From Stentor coeruleus (Eukaryota; Ciliophora; Heterotrichea; Heterotrichida; Stentoridae), in contig MPUH01000168.1 in the NCBI GenBank assembly GCA_001970955.1, positions 1-64,000 of the forward strand: a stretch of 64,000 nt of DNA, read 5' to 3'. Position 1 is the first letter of the stretch. Each line of letters opens with the position of its first letter. Shown here in pieces: positions 40,784 to 51,032 of the stretch. Below the pieces are notes generated by a model. That model did no database searches. It had not been told where the DNA came from and worked only from the letters and a program-made list of their open reading frames with translations. Both the position numbers and the translations under genes were made by a program.

Positions 40784-41158
40784 ATGCTCACAAAACTCTT
40801 ACGAAGATTACTACTAACCGAATATGAGTTTTCAAAAATCAGCAAAGATTTCCTCCAAGTAATTTTTATTAAGGCCCTTTCCGATAGGCTTGACCTTGAC
40901 ATCTTTGAAGATTTAAACTACTCAGATGGGGTTGTAACCTTAAAACTTAAAGACCAAAGCACTTATGTTATTAACAAACAAACACCAAATAGGCAAATCT
41001 GGCTAAGTTCTCCAATCTCGTAATTATTACTCAGTGGACCAAAGAGATATGAATATAATGGTAAAGATTGGGTGAATCTTACAGATAGACATAAACTTTT
41101 AGATTTATTATCAAAAGAACTTTCCCAAACTACAAAAACAGAGATTTTACTTGATTAA
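40784..41158 (+). CDS. FXN: Frataxin, one 15-base intron
   Basis: Two exons (40784-41018 and 41034-41158) joined by removing GTAATTATTACTCAG give 119 residues. The core [21 protein letters not shown], then [19 protein letters not shown] and a downstream Trp is the frataxin/CyaY signature almost unchanged, with the intron falling inside the SGPKR segment. The acidic first helix region ([16 protein letters not shown]) supplies iron-binding carboxylates. The N-terminus ([16 protein letters not shown]) is basic and hydrophobic, a plausible mitochondrial presequence. Frataxin activates the NFS1-ISCU complex for iron-sulfur assembly. Length fits a mature-size frataxin with a short presequence. Stop TAA. 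Confidence 0.95.
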
Positions 41159-41210
41159 GCATAAGTTAAAGCAATTCAATAATTTTTTAATAAGAAATAA
41201 TAAAAATAGG

Positions 41211-41513
41211 ATGTCGAATCTCTGTGTTAATTATTGTCTTATTGTATCGATATCTGGATGGATATTACTTGTAATGATAATTTAGCTTGGGATGGGTATT
41301 AGTATTAGTCAAGATTATCAATATAATCGGATTGAAAATAACAGTGATTCGGCTATTGCTTGTTTTTTAGCTAGTTCGTTTTATGGGCTTATTGTTGTTC
41401 TTTGGCTTTATAAAACTTATAGGAAATATAGAGAGACTTATTATGCTGGGTATGTTAGGATACCAGCTAATGTGGAAATACAGTTACATGAAATGAGAAG
41501 AAGCTATGGGTAA
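41211..41513 (+). CDS. Ribonuclease-kappa-like two-helix membrane protein, one 15-base intron
   Basis: ATG at 41211 and intron GTAATGATAATTTAG at 41271-41285 give a 95-residue protein. It has two membrane helices, about residues 5-27 (YCLIVSISGWILLLGMGIS) and 48-67 (CFLASSFYGLIVVLWLY), a short polar loop between them, and a basic tail. Size, the Cys/Ser-Gly-Trp start of helix 1, the Gly-rich end of it and the small-residue start of helix 2 fit the RNase kappa family, which associates with the V-ATPase membrane sector. The match is by pattern only; another small two-helix protein is possible. It starts 52 bases after frataxin on the same strand. Stop TAA. Confidence 0.55.
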
Positions 41514-41930
41514 AATATGAATTAAATTATGAAGTTTTGATTTAGACTTTTTAGGGAGGATAACTTTTAATGCTGTGCTATGATGTTTTATATGCATTTT
41601 GATGTTAAAATTGTCTTTAAAACACACACAAAAAACACTGGCAAAGTAATTTCCATAATTCCTCTTCAGCATTTTATAAAATATCATTTATAAGTTTCTT
41701 TTTCACATACATTTTTCACAATCTCTACCCAGGATTTTTTTAGACATAAATATATCTTTTATATATCAGATTCTGAACTACACCAATCTTTATTTTCTTA
41801 ACAATCTTGCTTTATCATTAAAATAATAAATTCCAGTCTCAACTAACAATTTATTCCTAAATTTTCCTTACTTCCATATATATTTATAATCTTATATCTT
41901 CTAAAATCCTCATCTATCAGTCTTATAATA
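41514..41930. other. Spacer between tandem plus-strand genes
   Basis: 415 bases, G-containing at the left and C-rich before the next start. A minus-strand frame at 41484-41687 has no coding features. No gene seen. Confidence 0.6.
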
Positions 41931-44363
41931 ATGGCGAAATCGTACTACGCATTTGAAAAAAAAGACTGCTTTGGGGACATCTCAGGCCTGGCAGGTTCAG
42001 TTTTTTCAAATGACGACAAGTTTCTGATTTCTGCTGGTTCCTCATCTTTGACCCACTGGAACATCCGCAAACAAGAAATCGTATATAAAAACTCATACAA
42101 CTCACCAATCACTTCATTAGCCCTAAAAAATTTCCTAGCCCTTGGTTTCCGTAATGGTAAAATTATAATTTACACTCTAGACCATATTGTAAACAATAGT
42201 TTTGAAGGCCATGAATCAAGTGTATCAGCATTATGTTTTTCAAATGACTCATTAACATTATACTCTGGATCATTTGACACAACTATTATTATATGGGATA
42301 TAGTTGGTGATTGTGCAATTAGACGTTTACAAGGTCATCGTGATGCAGTTACAAGTCTTTTTATAAATGAATCATTGTTTTCATGTAGTAGGGATAAAAT
42401 GATTAAAGAATGGGATAATGATATGTGTATATCAACACTTATAAGCCCAGGAGAAGTATGGGGGGTTTGTAAGGTAGATAAAAGAATTTATGGTGCTTGT
42501 GAAAAGTTTATAAGAGTATGGGAAGATGGTCAAGAACTTGGGGTTTTGGAAAGAGGTGATGGAAAAAGACCGAAATCTTTACAGTTTTTTGGGGATTTAA
42601 TAGCTGTGTGTAGTGCTGAAAAATTAGAAATCTGGAGACTTCGAGGACAGAAGGAAGTAGAGAAAAAGCTTAAAAGGAGGAGAAAAAGGAACAGAAATCA
42701 AGATTTAGTACTTCAATTGCAAGACCAATATGAGAAAATTGTCTCATATAAATCCTTTGAAAAAATCAACACCTTTGCTTTTTCACATAAACACCTGAAA
42801 TCTAAAACACACGAGCATGGAGTTTTAATAACTTTATCTTTATCAAGCAACTCTTTAGAAGTGTATTTTTTACAATACAATCTAGAAAAAATGCTTAAAA
42901 CGCCATGTGATTTTACTATAAAAACTCAAATATCTCATGAAGGTCATAGATCTGCTGCAAGAACTTTATCATTATCAGCAAATAATGATTTTTTATTATC
43001 AGGATCAGCTGAGTCGGTAAAAATATGGGATGTAGCTTCAGAGAAATGTACTATGCATATAGAAAGTGCATATTGTTTATGTAGTGCATGGTTTCCTGGG
43101 GATAAATATATAGCAGTTGGGTGTAAAAATGGTGAAATTCAAGTTTTTGATATATTAAGCTGTGAAAAAGTTGTTGAAAAAAAAGGACATGTTGGAAGTG
43201 TTTGGGCTTGTGATGTTATTGGAGAAACTTTATTAACTGGAGGTGCTGATTATATGCTGAAATTTTGGTTTTTGGATCTTGGGGCTTTAAAGCTTAAATG
43301 CAAAGAAAAAATTAGGCTTAAAGATGAGATACTTGCTGTGAAGTTTTCACCTAATAGGAAATATGTTTGTGCTGCATTATTGGATTCAACTATACAGGTT
43401 TTGTATGCGGATAGTAAAAAGTTATTGTTTTCTTTGTATTCGCATAAACTACCGGTTACTGCTTTTGATATTAGTTATGATTCCATGCTGTTAGTTTCTG
43501 GGTCGTCGGATAAAAATATTAAGATTTGGGGAATGGACTTTGGGGATCTACATAAATCGATTATTGCTCATGAACAACCTATTACAGATGTTGTGTGTGT
43601 CCCTGAAACACACTTTTGCTTTACGGCTGGAAGAGATTTTGTTATTAAGTACTGGGATTTAGATACAAGAGAAGTTATACAGGTACTTAAAGGCCATACA
43701 TCTGAAATTTGGAATCTAGCTCTAAGTACAAATGGTGATTTCATAATTTCTACATCAAACGATTTAACATTTTTTATATGGACTCAAACAGACACCCAAC
43801 TCTTTCTTTCCGAACAAAAAGAGCTCCAAATAGAAGAAACGGCAAAACTTGAAGACTTTGGTATTCAAAAATCCACAAAAGAGTCAACCCTTTTAACCCA
43901 TGCTTCAGCTGAAACTTTAAAATCTGGAGAAGCTCTAATTGAATCACTAGAAATTTGCACTCAATATCGTGAACATATGGAAAATGGTGGCAGTGCCTTA
44001 CCCCCACCTCATTTTGGAGGAAAAGATGAATATGCATTTATATTAAAACAGCTCCAATCAATTCCATCTCAATATTTAGATTCAGTTATGTATCTTTTAC
44101 CTTATAATTATTCATTAGAATTATTTAGGTTTTTAGAAAACTATTTGGATCAAGGTATTGAGACTGAACTTGTTGCTAAAACTGTTCTTTTGCTTGTGAA
44201 AGTACATGAAAATGCTCTGGTTACAAGCATTTGGGCAAATGAGAAATGGTTTTTAGCTTTGGATAGAGTAAAGGAGAAAATCAGAATGCGCACACAAGAG
44301 TATAGGGATCTTATTGGAAGGAATGTTGCTGCAGCTAGGTTTATTATTAAAGAAATTTCTTAG
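41931..44363 (+). CDS. UTP12: U3 snoRNP / small-subunit processome protein UTP12 (WDR3, DIP2)
   Basis: An 810-residue WD40 protein with two propellers. The N-terminus KSYYAFEKKDCFGDISG matches the family opening (KxYxRYxxxxxFGxI). About 12-13 WD repeats run from residue 20 to 610, with clear GH...WD units (GHESSVSALCFSNDS...IIIWD, GHTSEIWNLALSTNG...FFIW) and a Lys/Arg-rich insert near 245-265. Residues about 690-800 form the Utp12 helical domain (ILKQLQSIPSQYLDSVMYLL; LVAKTVLLLVKVHENALV). The protein works in the nucleolus in processing of 18S rRNA precursors. ATG 41931, stop TAG. Confidence 0.92.
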   Translation: MAKSYYAFEKKDCFGDISGLAGSVFSNDDKFLISAGSSSLTHWNIRKQEIVYKNSYNSPITSLALKNFLALGFRNGKIIIYTLDHIVNNSFEGHESSVSALCFSNDSLTLYSGSFDTTIIIWDIVGDCAIRRLQGHRDAVTSLFINESLFSCSRDKMIKEWDNDMCISTLISPGEVWGVCKVDKRIYGACEKFIRVWEDGQELGVLERGDGKRPKSLQFFGDLIAVCSAEKLEIWRLRGQKEVEKKLKRRRKRNRNQDLVLQLQDQYEKIVSYKSFEKINTFAFSHKHLKSKTHEHGVLITLSLSSNSLEVYFLQYNLEKMLKTPCDFTIKTQISHEGHRSAARTLSLSANNDFLLSGSAESVKIWDVASEKCTMHIESAYCLCSAWFPGDKYIAVGCKNGEIQVFDILSCEKVVEKKGHVGSVWACDVIGETLLTGGADYMLKFWFLDLGALKLKCKEKIRLKDEILAVKFSPNRKYVCAALLDSTIQVLYADSKKLLFSLYSHKLPVTAFDISYDSMLLVSGSSDKNIKIWGMDFGDLHKSIIAHEQPITDVVCVPETHFCFTAGRDFVIKYWDLDTREVIQVLKGHTSEIWNLALSTNGDFIISTSNDLTFFIWTQTDTQLFLSEQKELQIEETAKLEDFGIQKSTKESTLLTHASAETLKSGEALIESLEICTQYREHMENGGSALPPPHFGGKDEYAFILKQLQSIPSQYLDSVMYLLPYNYSLELFRFLENYLDQGIETELVAKTVLLLVKVHENALVTSIWANEKWFLALDRVKEKIRMRTQEYRDLIGRNVAAARFIIKEIS

Positions 44364-45054
44364 AATTTTTTGTGGATTTTATAGTTGGAGTTTTAAGAAA
44401 ATTATTTTTTATGATAAGGATAATTTTGCTATTGGCTGAATAAAGAGCAATGGGTAGGCTTTTGATGATTATATAAATATGGGTAGGGTTATTATGAATT
44501 TTTATTATGGTTTAATAAAGTAAGTGCGATTCGTCTGTTTTTATTAATATTAATCCTATATCAAAAACTTTTATTATCATACCCATATCAAAGTTTTAGC
44601 ATAACTTAATAAATTCCTAAAATTATCTTCATATAGATTTTATAATACTTTTATATAAACATCCATTATTTATTATTTTATCAACACCCTAACACCTAAA
44701 CTAAAAATCTTAATCATAAGAAAAACAAATTCACTCATAACCCAAAGCATCTTCAAAAAAAAACTTTCACATTACTTTCTAAAAACCCACAAGCACCTAT
44801 CAAAATCAACCAAAAACCCAAAAATTTTCATCCACTTTTTTCAAAACCCATACATCTCACTCTAAAATCCTATTCTAAAACCTAAAACCCTCAGTTTCAA
44901 AAAATCACAAAATCATTACCTACCTCAACACTAAATCCTGAAAATACAATTTCCTCACCTCTAAAAACTCTCCACCCATCTCAACACTAGTCATCTAATC
45001 CCTTCAAATATAAAAACCTTATCAAAACCTTATCCGAAAAGATCATCCTATATA
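44364..45054. other. Spacer between tandem plus-strand genes, sharp skew flip
   Basis: 690 bases. To about 44530 it is G/T-rich with few C; from about 44560 to the next start it is A/C-rich with almost no G. A 14-base telomere-like match (44683-44696) lies in the C-rich part. No gene seen. Confidence 0.7.
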
Positions 45055-48000
45055 ATGGCTGATCCACTTTTAAACTCTTTTATCCCAGCAGAAACTGAGT
45101 CTACTCCACCATCAGGGAGTTTTAGTGAAACAATTCAAAGCCTAGTCCAAGTTCTATCCTCAGATGATGATATGGAAGTCCTTTCTGCAGTTTCCCAATT
45201 ATCCACATCTCTATCCCTAGCCCCCGAAGATTCATATGGTTCTTTACCACTAGAAAACCTAATGTCTTCCCTTGTTAACTGTTTAAACAAAGCATTTCCT
45301 GACATATCCTTATACACCCTAATGTCAATAAACTGTATTTTTGACTCTGTAGCTAATTCTGTTAACACTTTCGTAGTATGCGGTGGAATTCCTCCTCTCT
45401 GTGCAAAACTCGTTAACTTCGAATACATCGATATGGCTGAACACGCAATCAAAACCTTAGAAAGACTAGCTTATGATCATTCTAGTGCCTTATTAAATGA
45501 AGGGGTCTTTGCCTCTATGATCAACATGATGGACTTTTTTGAAAAAAATACTCAAATCAAAATTATCTCTTGTGCTGTAACCATAGCTTCAACAATACCA
45601 TCAGAAGATTTACTTATAAATCATATCCTCCCTGTTGTCCCTGTTATTGCTAGTATTTTACAATATAGAGGAAGTGAATCTTTAGATATGAATCGACTTG
45701 GTTTGAAATTTTTCTCAGTACTCGGAGAAACTATTCTGAGGATTTCTGGTAATGATCTTGATAAACTAAAAAAACATTTAGAAAGTATTGCTGATTTTGG
45801 TATGTTACAAAACCTTGTTGAACTTGTCTCAGCAAATAATGAATTTAAATTACCATGTTTTAAACTTATAAGGAAACTTAGTGAATATTCCGCGCAGATT
45901 GTTTTTGTGTTTCATCAAATAGGGGGGATTTCTATAGTAAATTCTGTGTTAAGTTCTGAAGATCCTCAAGCTGAGTTACCTTTATATTATTTAGAAGCAA
46001 TAAATTTAGTCGACTCGTTACTTCCAAAAAATAACGAAGATATTGAGCTTTTACAATATTATGCTGAGAATGGGCATTTACTTGGGGCTTTAAGAGAGAT
46101 CATTTTCCCTAGAATATTGCAGATTTATGAACAGTCTGTGAATAAAAATGTTAGACAGATATTGTTGAATATAGTTAGGAAAATTGTTCAGTTTTCTGAT
46201 ATGAGTTTTACTTTACAAGGAATTACTCCAACACAATTTGCATGTTTTACATCTGAAGTTATAAACTCAAAAAGCTTAGAATCTGTTAGGACTATGTTGT
46301 TGATAATATTATTGATGTATGAGAAAATCCCTGAAGAAATTGCTTATAGTTTTCTTAGAGAAGGGATTTCAGATAAAATTATGGAGATAAAAAGTTTTGA
46401 TGTTGTAAAAGAACTTGTTGAACCTTTTCAGTGTCTTTATGAACTTTTACAATTCCCAACTGCGGATATTAAGAAATTTTTAGTTAAATCGGGAATCTCG
46501 TCAGATTGTTATATAGTTAATGAGATTGTTAAATATAATAAACAGAGAACTGATACTTCAAATACTGTTGAAGGGGAAACTGGGGATAATAAAGAAAACA
46601 TGTTTGTTAAAATGTGTGAGATTGTGCATTTGGATATATGCAATGTTGTTGATGCGATAAAAAAGAAAGTTGATGAATTTTATAAACCTGAAGCGTTGTT
46701 TGTTGGGTCTGAGCTGAGAAATTTAGTCAAAGAATTAGAATCAGGAAATGTTAGTATTGGGTTTAATAAACTTAGAGATCTTTTAAACCGTGATGAAGGT
46801 ATAACATTGAATGAAATATCTTCGTCAGGGGTTGTTGGAACATTGTGGAACTGTTTAACATGTGATTATAAGAGTAATGCAAAAACTTGTACTGCGAGGA
46901 TACAAGAGTTTCTACAGGTTTTTACTGGAAGCTCAAGAAACTCAAAGACATTTTTAGAAATACTTTCGGGGTATTTGGTAGATCTGCTTAAATATGTACA
47001 GCATTTTACTATTATGTTATATGAAACTGCAGGTCAGTCAAATAGTATTGCTGCATTGAAGTCTTTGTCTAATAGGCAAAGAATAACTTTTATATACCAG
47101 ATACCTGATGATACAATCTACCCCGAAGTCGCTATGCAACAACAGTACTTTGCTGCTATTGGGAGCTTTTCTGTAGCAGCAGAATCATATCATATTTTTG
47201 ATCTCTTCTATCATGGTATCGCAAAAATAACCTGCCAAGAAAACCTTGAAGCCTTTATCTCAGCTTTCGAAAGAAACAACACCGAAAGTAGAAGTATAAA
47301 TCAAGGCCAGCTACAAATGGCCCGACAACAAATTAAACTTCAACAACTTTTCCTAGAGCACACAGATATCCTCCTTGCCTTAGAAGAAAAAGGTATCCGA
47401 AGTGAAGGTTCTGAAGATCTTCTACAAGCTCTAAGAGCACGTAAAGACTCTTCTCAAATATCAGGTGAAGGTGAAGACATTGAAGATGAGCCTCATATTC
47501 AAACAACATATCTAGATTCAAGAAAAGACAGTGAAATCAACGCAAGAAACATCAAAGTCAAAATGTTTTTAGGTGAAACCGAAATCAACAAATACTCCAC
47601 AATCTTCGAAATCAACAGTAAAAATACAAACGAAGAAGGTTTACTAATAAGATTTTATTTCACCTTAGAAAACAACGAAGAAGATTCTTCCCAATCATTA
47701 ATCATAAACAATCTATGTCAAGATCTTATAAAAATCGCTAATAGTACCCCATTACCTACATCAGAAAAAGTATATATTCCAATATGTTTATTAAAACTTA
47801 TTCAACTCCTAAATAGCAACATAACAAATTTCCTCAGTCCAAATTCTATACTTTTTAACTCAATATCCTCCCCTTGTACACCTCTTAGTCCTTTATCTTT
47901 TGTAAGTTTTAAATTATCAGCATTATTAGGAAAACAAACTTCAGATATGTTAGCTACAGTAGGTGGTATGGCTCCAGATTGGATAAAAGCACTTCCACTT

Positions 48001-49263
48001 CATTCACCTCATTTATTTAATTTCCCTCAAAGATTTGAATATTTTAGAAGTTTAGCTTTTGGTGGAGGGAGATCATTATATTTTTATTCTCAAGTAAAAA
48101 AAGTTTTTAATGTAAGAATGTTAAGACAAAAAGCTATGGTATCAAGACAAGGGATTTTAGAAGCTGGTATGAAAATTCTTAGTGATCCTGGGCTTTTAAA
48201 ATTTGGGTTGTTAGAATTTGATTTTGAAGGGGAAGAAGGTACGGGTATAGGTCCAACACTTGAGTTTTATACGTTGTTAAGTAATGAGATAAGAAAATTA
48301 GATATTTGGAGAGACTCAGGGGAGAAAAATGGACTATTTCCAAGACCTTTGTATGGACAAGATGCTGATAAAAATATATCGATGTTTGGATTTATAGGCA
48401 GACTTGTTGCTAAAGCTTTATATGATGATCGTTTAGTGAATCTACCTTTTAATAAAGCTTTTTGGAAACTTGTTCTTAATAAACCTATGACTTTATTAGA
48501 TTTAGAAAGTGTTGATGGGGATATTGGCAGATACATGCTTGAACTTAACCAAATATCAAAACAAAAAACTCAAATACTTGAAGAACATCAAGATCCAGAT
48601 ATAAGAGAAAAACATATTCATCGTATTGAACTTAAAGGTGTTAGAGTTGAAGATCTACATTTAACTTTTACTATGCCTGGTAATGATAATATTGAACTTA
48701 AACCTAATGGTAAAAACATATATGTGTCAATTGATAATATTGAAGATTATATATTAAAAGCTACTGAAAAAATATTATTACAAAATGGTCAGGCTAAAGC
48801 ATTTAGAAGGGGTTTTGAGAAGGTGTTTCCAATAGAAAACTTATGTGTTTTTGAATTAGATGAATTAGAAAATGTGATTTGTGGCAAAGGGACTGAGGTA
48901 TGGGAATTAGATTTTTTGGAAACTGTTATTATCCCTGCTCATGGATATACAAGATCTTCTAATGTTTATAAGAATTTACTTAAGCTTATGTCGGTGTTTA
49001 CAGCTGAAGAAAGGAAGATGTTTTTACAGTTTGTTACTGGATGCCCAAGACTACCTATTGGTGGATTTAAATCTTTGACACCACCACTTACTGTTGTTAG
49101 GAAAGTACCTAGTCATCCTGGAGTTGATGCCAATAAGTATTTACCTAGTGTTATGACTTGTCAGAATTATTTGAAAATGCCAGATTATTCAACTTATCAG
49201 ATTCTTGAAAAACAGATGAGATATGCTTTTACTGAAGCTAAAGAAGCTTTTCATTTGTCGTAG
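45055..49263 (+). CDS. HECT-type E3 ubiquitin ligase with ARM-like N-terminus (UPL3/TRIP12 type)
   Basis: A 1402-residue protein. Residues about 25-480 are helical ARM-like repeats (DMAEHAIKTLERLAYDHS; LQNLVELVSANNEFK), as in plant UPL3/UPL4 and animal TRIP12. A helical middle (550-800) follows, and the last 360 residues form a complete HECT domain. Visible HECT landmarks are LLKFGLLEFDFEGEEGTGIGPTLEFYTLL, FGFIGRLVAKALYDDRLVNL and, at the end, the catalytic Cys1369 in SVMTCQNYLKMPDY. It transfers ubiquitin from E2 through that cysteine. TRIP12/UPL3 ligases act in ubiquitin-fusion degradation and nuclear protein turnover; the substrate here is unknown. ATG 45055, stop TAG. Confidence 0.93.
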   Translation: MADPLLNSFIPAETESTPPSGSFSETIQSLVQVLSSDDDMEVLSAVSQLSTSLSLAPEDSYGSLPLENLMSSLVNCLNKAFPDISLYTLMSINCIFDSVANSVNTFVVCGGIPPLCAKLVNFEYIDMAEHAIKTLERLAYDHSSALLNEGVFASMINMMDFFEKNTQIKIISCAVTIASTIPSEDLLINHILPVVPVIASILQYRGSESLDMNRLGLKFFSVLGETILRISGNDLDKLKKHLESIADFGMLQNLVELVSANNEFKLPCFKLIRKLSEYSAQIVFVFHQIGGISIVNSVLSSEDPQAELPLYYLEAINLVDSLLPKNNEDIELLQYYAENGHLLGALREIIFPRILQIYEQSVNKNVRQILLNIVRKIVQFSDMSFTLQGITPTQFACFTSEVINSKSLESVRTMLLIILLMYEKIPEEIAYSFLREGISDKIMEIKSFDVVKELVEPFQCLYELLQFPTADIKKFLVKSGISSDCYIVNEIVKYNKQRTDTSNTVEGETGDNKENMFVKMCEIVHLDICNVVDAIKKKVDEFYKPEALFVGSELRNLVKELESGNVSIGFNKLRDLLNRDEGITLNEISSSGVVGTLWNCLTCDYKSNAKTCTARIQEFLQVFTGSSRNSKTFLEILSGYLVDLLKYVQHFTIMLYETAGQSNSIAALKSLSNRQRITFIYQIPDDTIYPEVAMQQQYFAAIGSFSVAAESYHIFDLFYHGIAKITCQENLEAFISAFERNNTESRSINQGQLQMARQQIKLQQLFLEHTDILLALEEKGIRSEGSEDLLQALRARKDSSQISGEGEDIEDEPHIQTTYLDSRKDSEINARNIKVKMFLGETEINKYSTIFEINSKNTNEEGLLIRFYFTLENNEEDSSQSLIINNLCQDLIKIANSTPLPTSEKVYIPICLLKLIQLLNSNITNFLSPNSILFNSISSPCTPLSPLSFVSFKLSALLGKQTSDMLATVGGMAPDWIKALPLHSPHLFNFPQRFEYFRSLAFGGGRSLYFYSQVKKVFNVRMLRQKAMVSRQGILEAGMKILSDPGLLKFGLLEFDFEGEEGTGIGPTLEFYTLLSNEIRKLDIWRDSGEKNGLFPRPLYGQDADKNISMFGFIGRLVAKALYDDRLVNLPFNKAFWKLVLNKPMTLLDLESVDGDIGRYMLELNQISKQKTQILEEHQDPDIREKHIHRIELKGVRVEDLHLTFTMPGNDNIELKPNGKNIYVSIDNIEDYILKATEKILLQNGQAKAFRRGFEKVFPIENLCVFELDELENVICGKGTEVWELDFLETVIIPAHGYTRSSNVYKNLLKLMSVFTAEERKMFLQFVTGCPRLPIGGFKSLTPPLTVVRKVPSHPGVDANKYLPSVMTCQNYLKMPDYSTYQILEKQMRYAFTEAKEAFHLS

Positions 49264-49327
49264 TAAAAAATCAACCTTTATTATTATTATCATTAAAGAT
49301 TATCAATATGTATGATTTTCATTATAA

Positions 49328-50923
49328 TTAAGTCATGATTTTGCCATATGCAGAAAACCCTTTACATATCAGTTTGATGCCGCCACAGATTTTCCCTTTT
49401 TCAAAATATATTTCTACATGCTGATTATTTAACTTTACAATGCAAACTCCTTCTAAAAAATCATCATCCCAACACCCACAATACATTGATGTATCCTTAA
49501 GTGTTAAATAGCCTTTTCCTTGTTTTTTATTCATAACAAAACCCCCAGTATATACAGAATGATTATAATAAAAATAACTTCCCTGACCATGCATTTTATT
49601 CATAATAAGCATCCCTTCATAAATTTCTCCATTATTAAACAAAATCCGTCCTTTTCCATGTAAATTTTCCCCACATATTTCTCCTATATAAACTCCTTCA
49701 GGAATCTTTATTTTCCTAAACATAGATACATTTTTTGTTCTTAAAGTTTTTTCATATTCTAAAAAACTTGCTTCAGTTAAATACGGAAATTTATTATAGT
49801 GTTGGCTTATGCATATAATCCACAATCTAAAATGAGTAAATCTACAGAATCCTTGAAACCATTTACTAACTTCAGATATTTTTCCTTCAATCGAATATTC
49901 GCCAAAAATTATTTTAGCTCTTTTTTTATTGAGTATCATTCTATTAAAATCCCCTTCAATACTATAAAATTCATTAGGGTCAATAATTATTCCATGACCA
50001 TTGAATCCTAGTTTTTCATCATAATCTCCAATATAAAAACCAATCCCAAGAACTGTTACGTTACAAGGGTTTACAATATTTCCGTTCTTAAACGTCCCTT
50101 CGATAATAATAGAATTACAAGTTTTCTTACCTTTTCCATGGAATTTTGTATTAAGAAATTCTCCTTCATAAGTATAATTACTTGTAGTTAATTTGCCAAA
50201 TCCGTTAGGACAACTATTGTGAAATGAGCCTTCATAGATTTTATCACTCATTTCCATTCTAACATTTCCTTCAGGAATTCCATTCTTAAAATCTCCAGTG
50301 ATAATTGTACCATCATCTATCATTGTCCCTTTACCTTCATATTTTCCTCTTTTAAACTGCCCAATATACTCGATTCCTTGATCATTATAAATAATTCCTT
50401 CACCTTCATATAACCCATTTTTAATTTCTCCTTCATATTCTAAAATCCCATTAATATAAACTTTACATATCCCGATAGGTTCTCCATTATCAAATATCCC
50501 TTCAATATTCATTTCTTTATTTATTTGTATTGTTGTAGGAGTTGTACTTGTAAATCCTTTTGGGATTTTAATAAGATTTTTTTTAGGGAAAGTTAATTCT
50601 GTTTTTCCAAAATATATTCTTGGATACTCTTCATAAAACTCTCCATTAAATACAGTATTTACTGAAGAGTTGAGCATTTCTAGTAGTTGAGGAATAGCTT
50701 CATCAGGCATTTGACTATATAAGTCTATCATATAACCTTCTATAAACTCTCCGTCAAAAGAACATCCGTTAATTTTGATTTCACCACGACCATGCTTAGC
50801 TCCATTATTCCAGTTACCTTCATATGATAAACCACTTTTATAAAATTTTATCCCATATCCATGTGGTATCCCATTTTTTAGCTCTCCTGAGTATACCCCA
50901 GTTTTATCTTCAAAATCTCCCAT
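49328..50923 (-). CDS. MORN-repeat protein
   Basis: A 531-residue protein made largely of MORN repeats (consensus YxGxxxNGxxHGxG): one group near residues 13-55 (YSGELKNGIPHGYGI, YEGNWNNGAKHGRGE), a long group near 150-300 and a third at about 400-505 (YIGEICGENLHGKGRI, YEGMLIMNKMHGQGS). A roughly 60-residue non-repeat region lies near 335-400. There is no kinase or SET domain attached. MORN repeats bind phosphoinositides or assemble on cytoskeletal and cortical membranes, and ciliates carry many such proteins. The exact role is unknown. Tail-to-tail with the HECT gene, 64 bases apart. ATG 50921-50923, stop TAA. Confidence 0.88.
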   Translation of the reverse strand: MGDFEDKTGVYSGELKNGIPHGYGIKFYKSGLSYEGNWNNGAKHGRGEIKINGCSFDGEFIEGYMIDLYSQMPDEAIPQLLEMLNSSVNTVFNGEFYEEYPRIYFGKTELTFPKKNLIKIPKGFTSTTPTTIQINKEMNIEGIFDNGEPIGICKVYINGILEYEGEIKNGLYEGEGIIYNDQGIEYIGQFKRGKYEGKGTMIDDGTIITGDFKNGIPEGNVRMEMSDKIYEGSFHNSCPNGFGKLTTSNYTYEGEFLNTKFHGKGKKTCNSIIIEGTFKNGNIVNPCNVTVLGIGFYIGDYDEKLGFNGHGIIIDPNEFYSIEGDFNRMILNKKRAKIIFGEYSIEGKISEVSKWFQGFCRFTHFRLWIICISQHYNKFPYLTEASFLEYEKTLRTKNVSMFRKIKIPEGVYIGEICGENLHGKGRILFNNGEIYEGMLIMNKMHGQGSYFYYNHSVYTGGFVMNKKQGKGYLTLKDTSMYCGCWDDDFLEGVCIVKLNNQHVEIYFEKGKICGGIKLICKGFSAYGKIMT

Positions 50924-51032
50924 TTTTACTATAAACTCATATATTTGATTGAGAAACCTGCACTGATTTCAGACATTGTTATTTATATGATAATTATAAG
51001 GAAATATGACTTAAAAACTAAATAAGATATCT

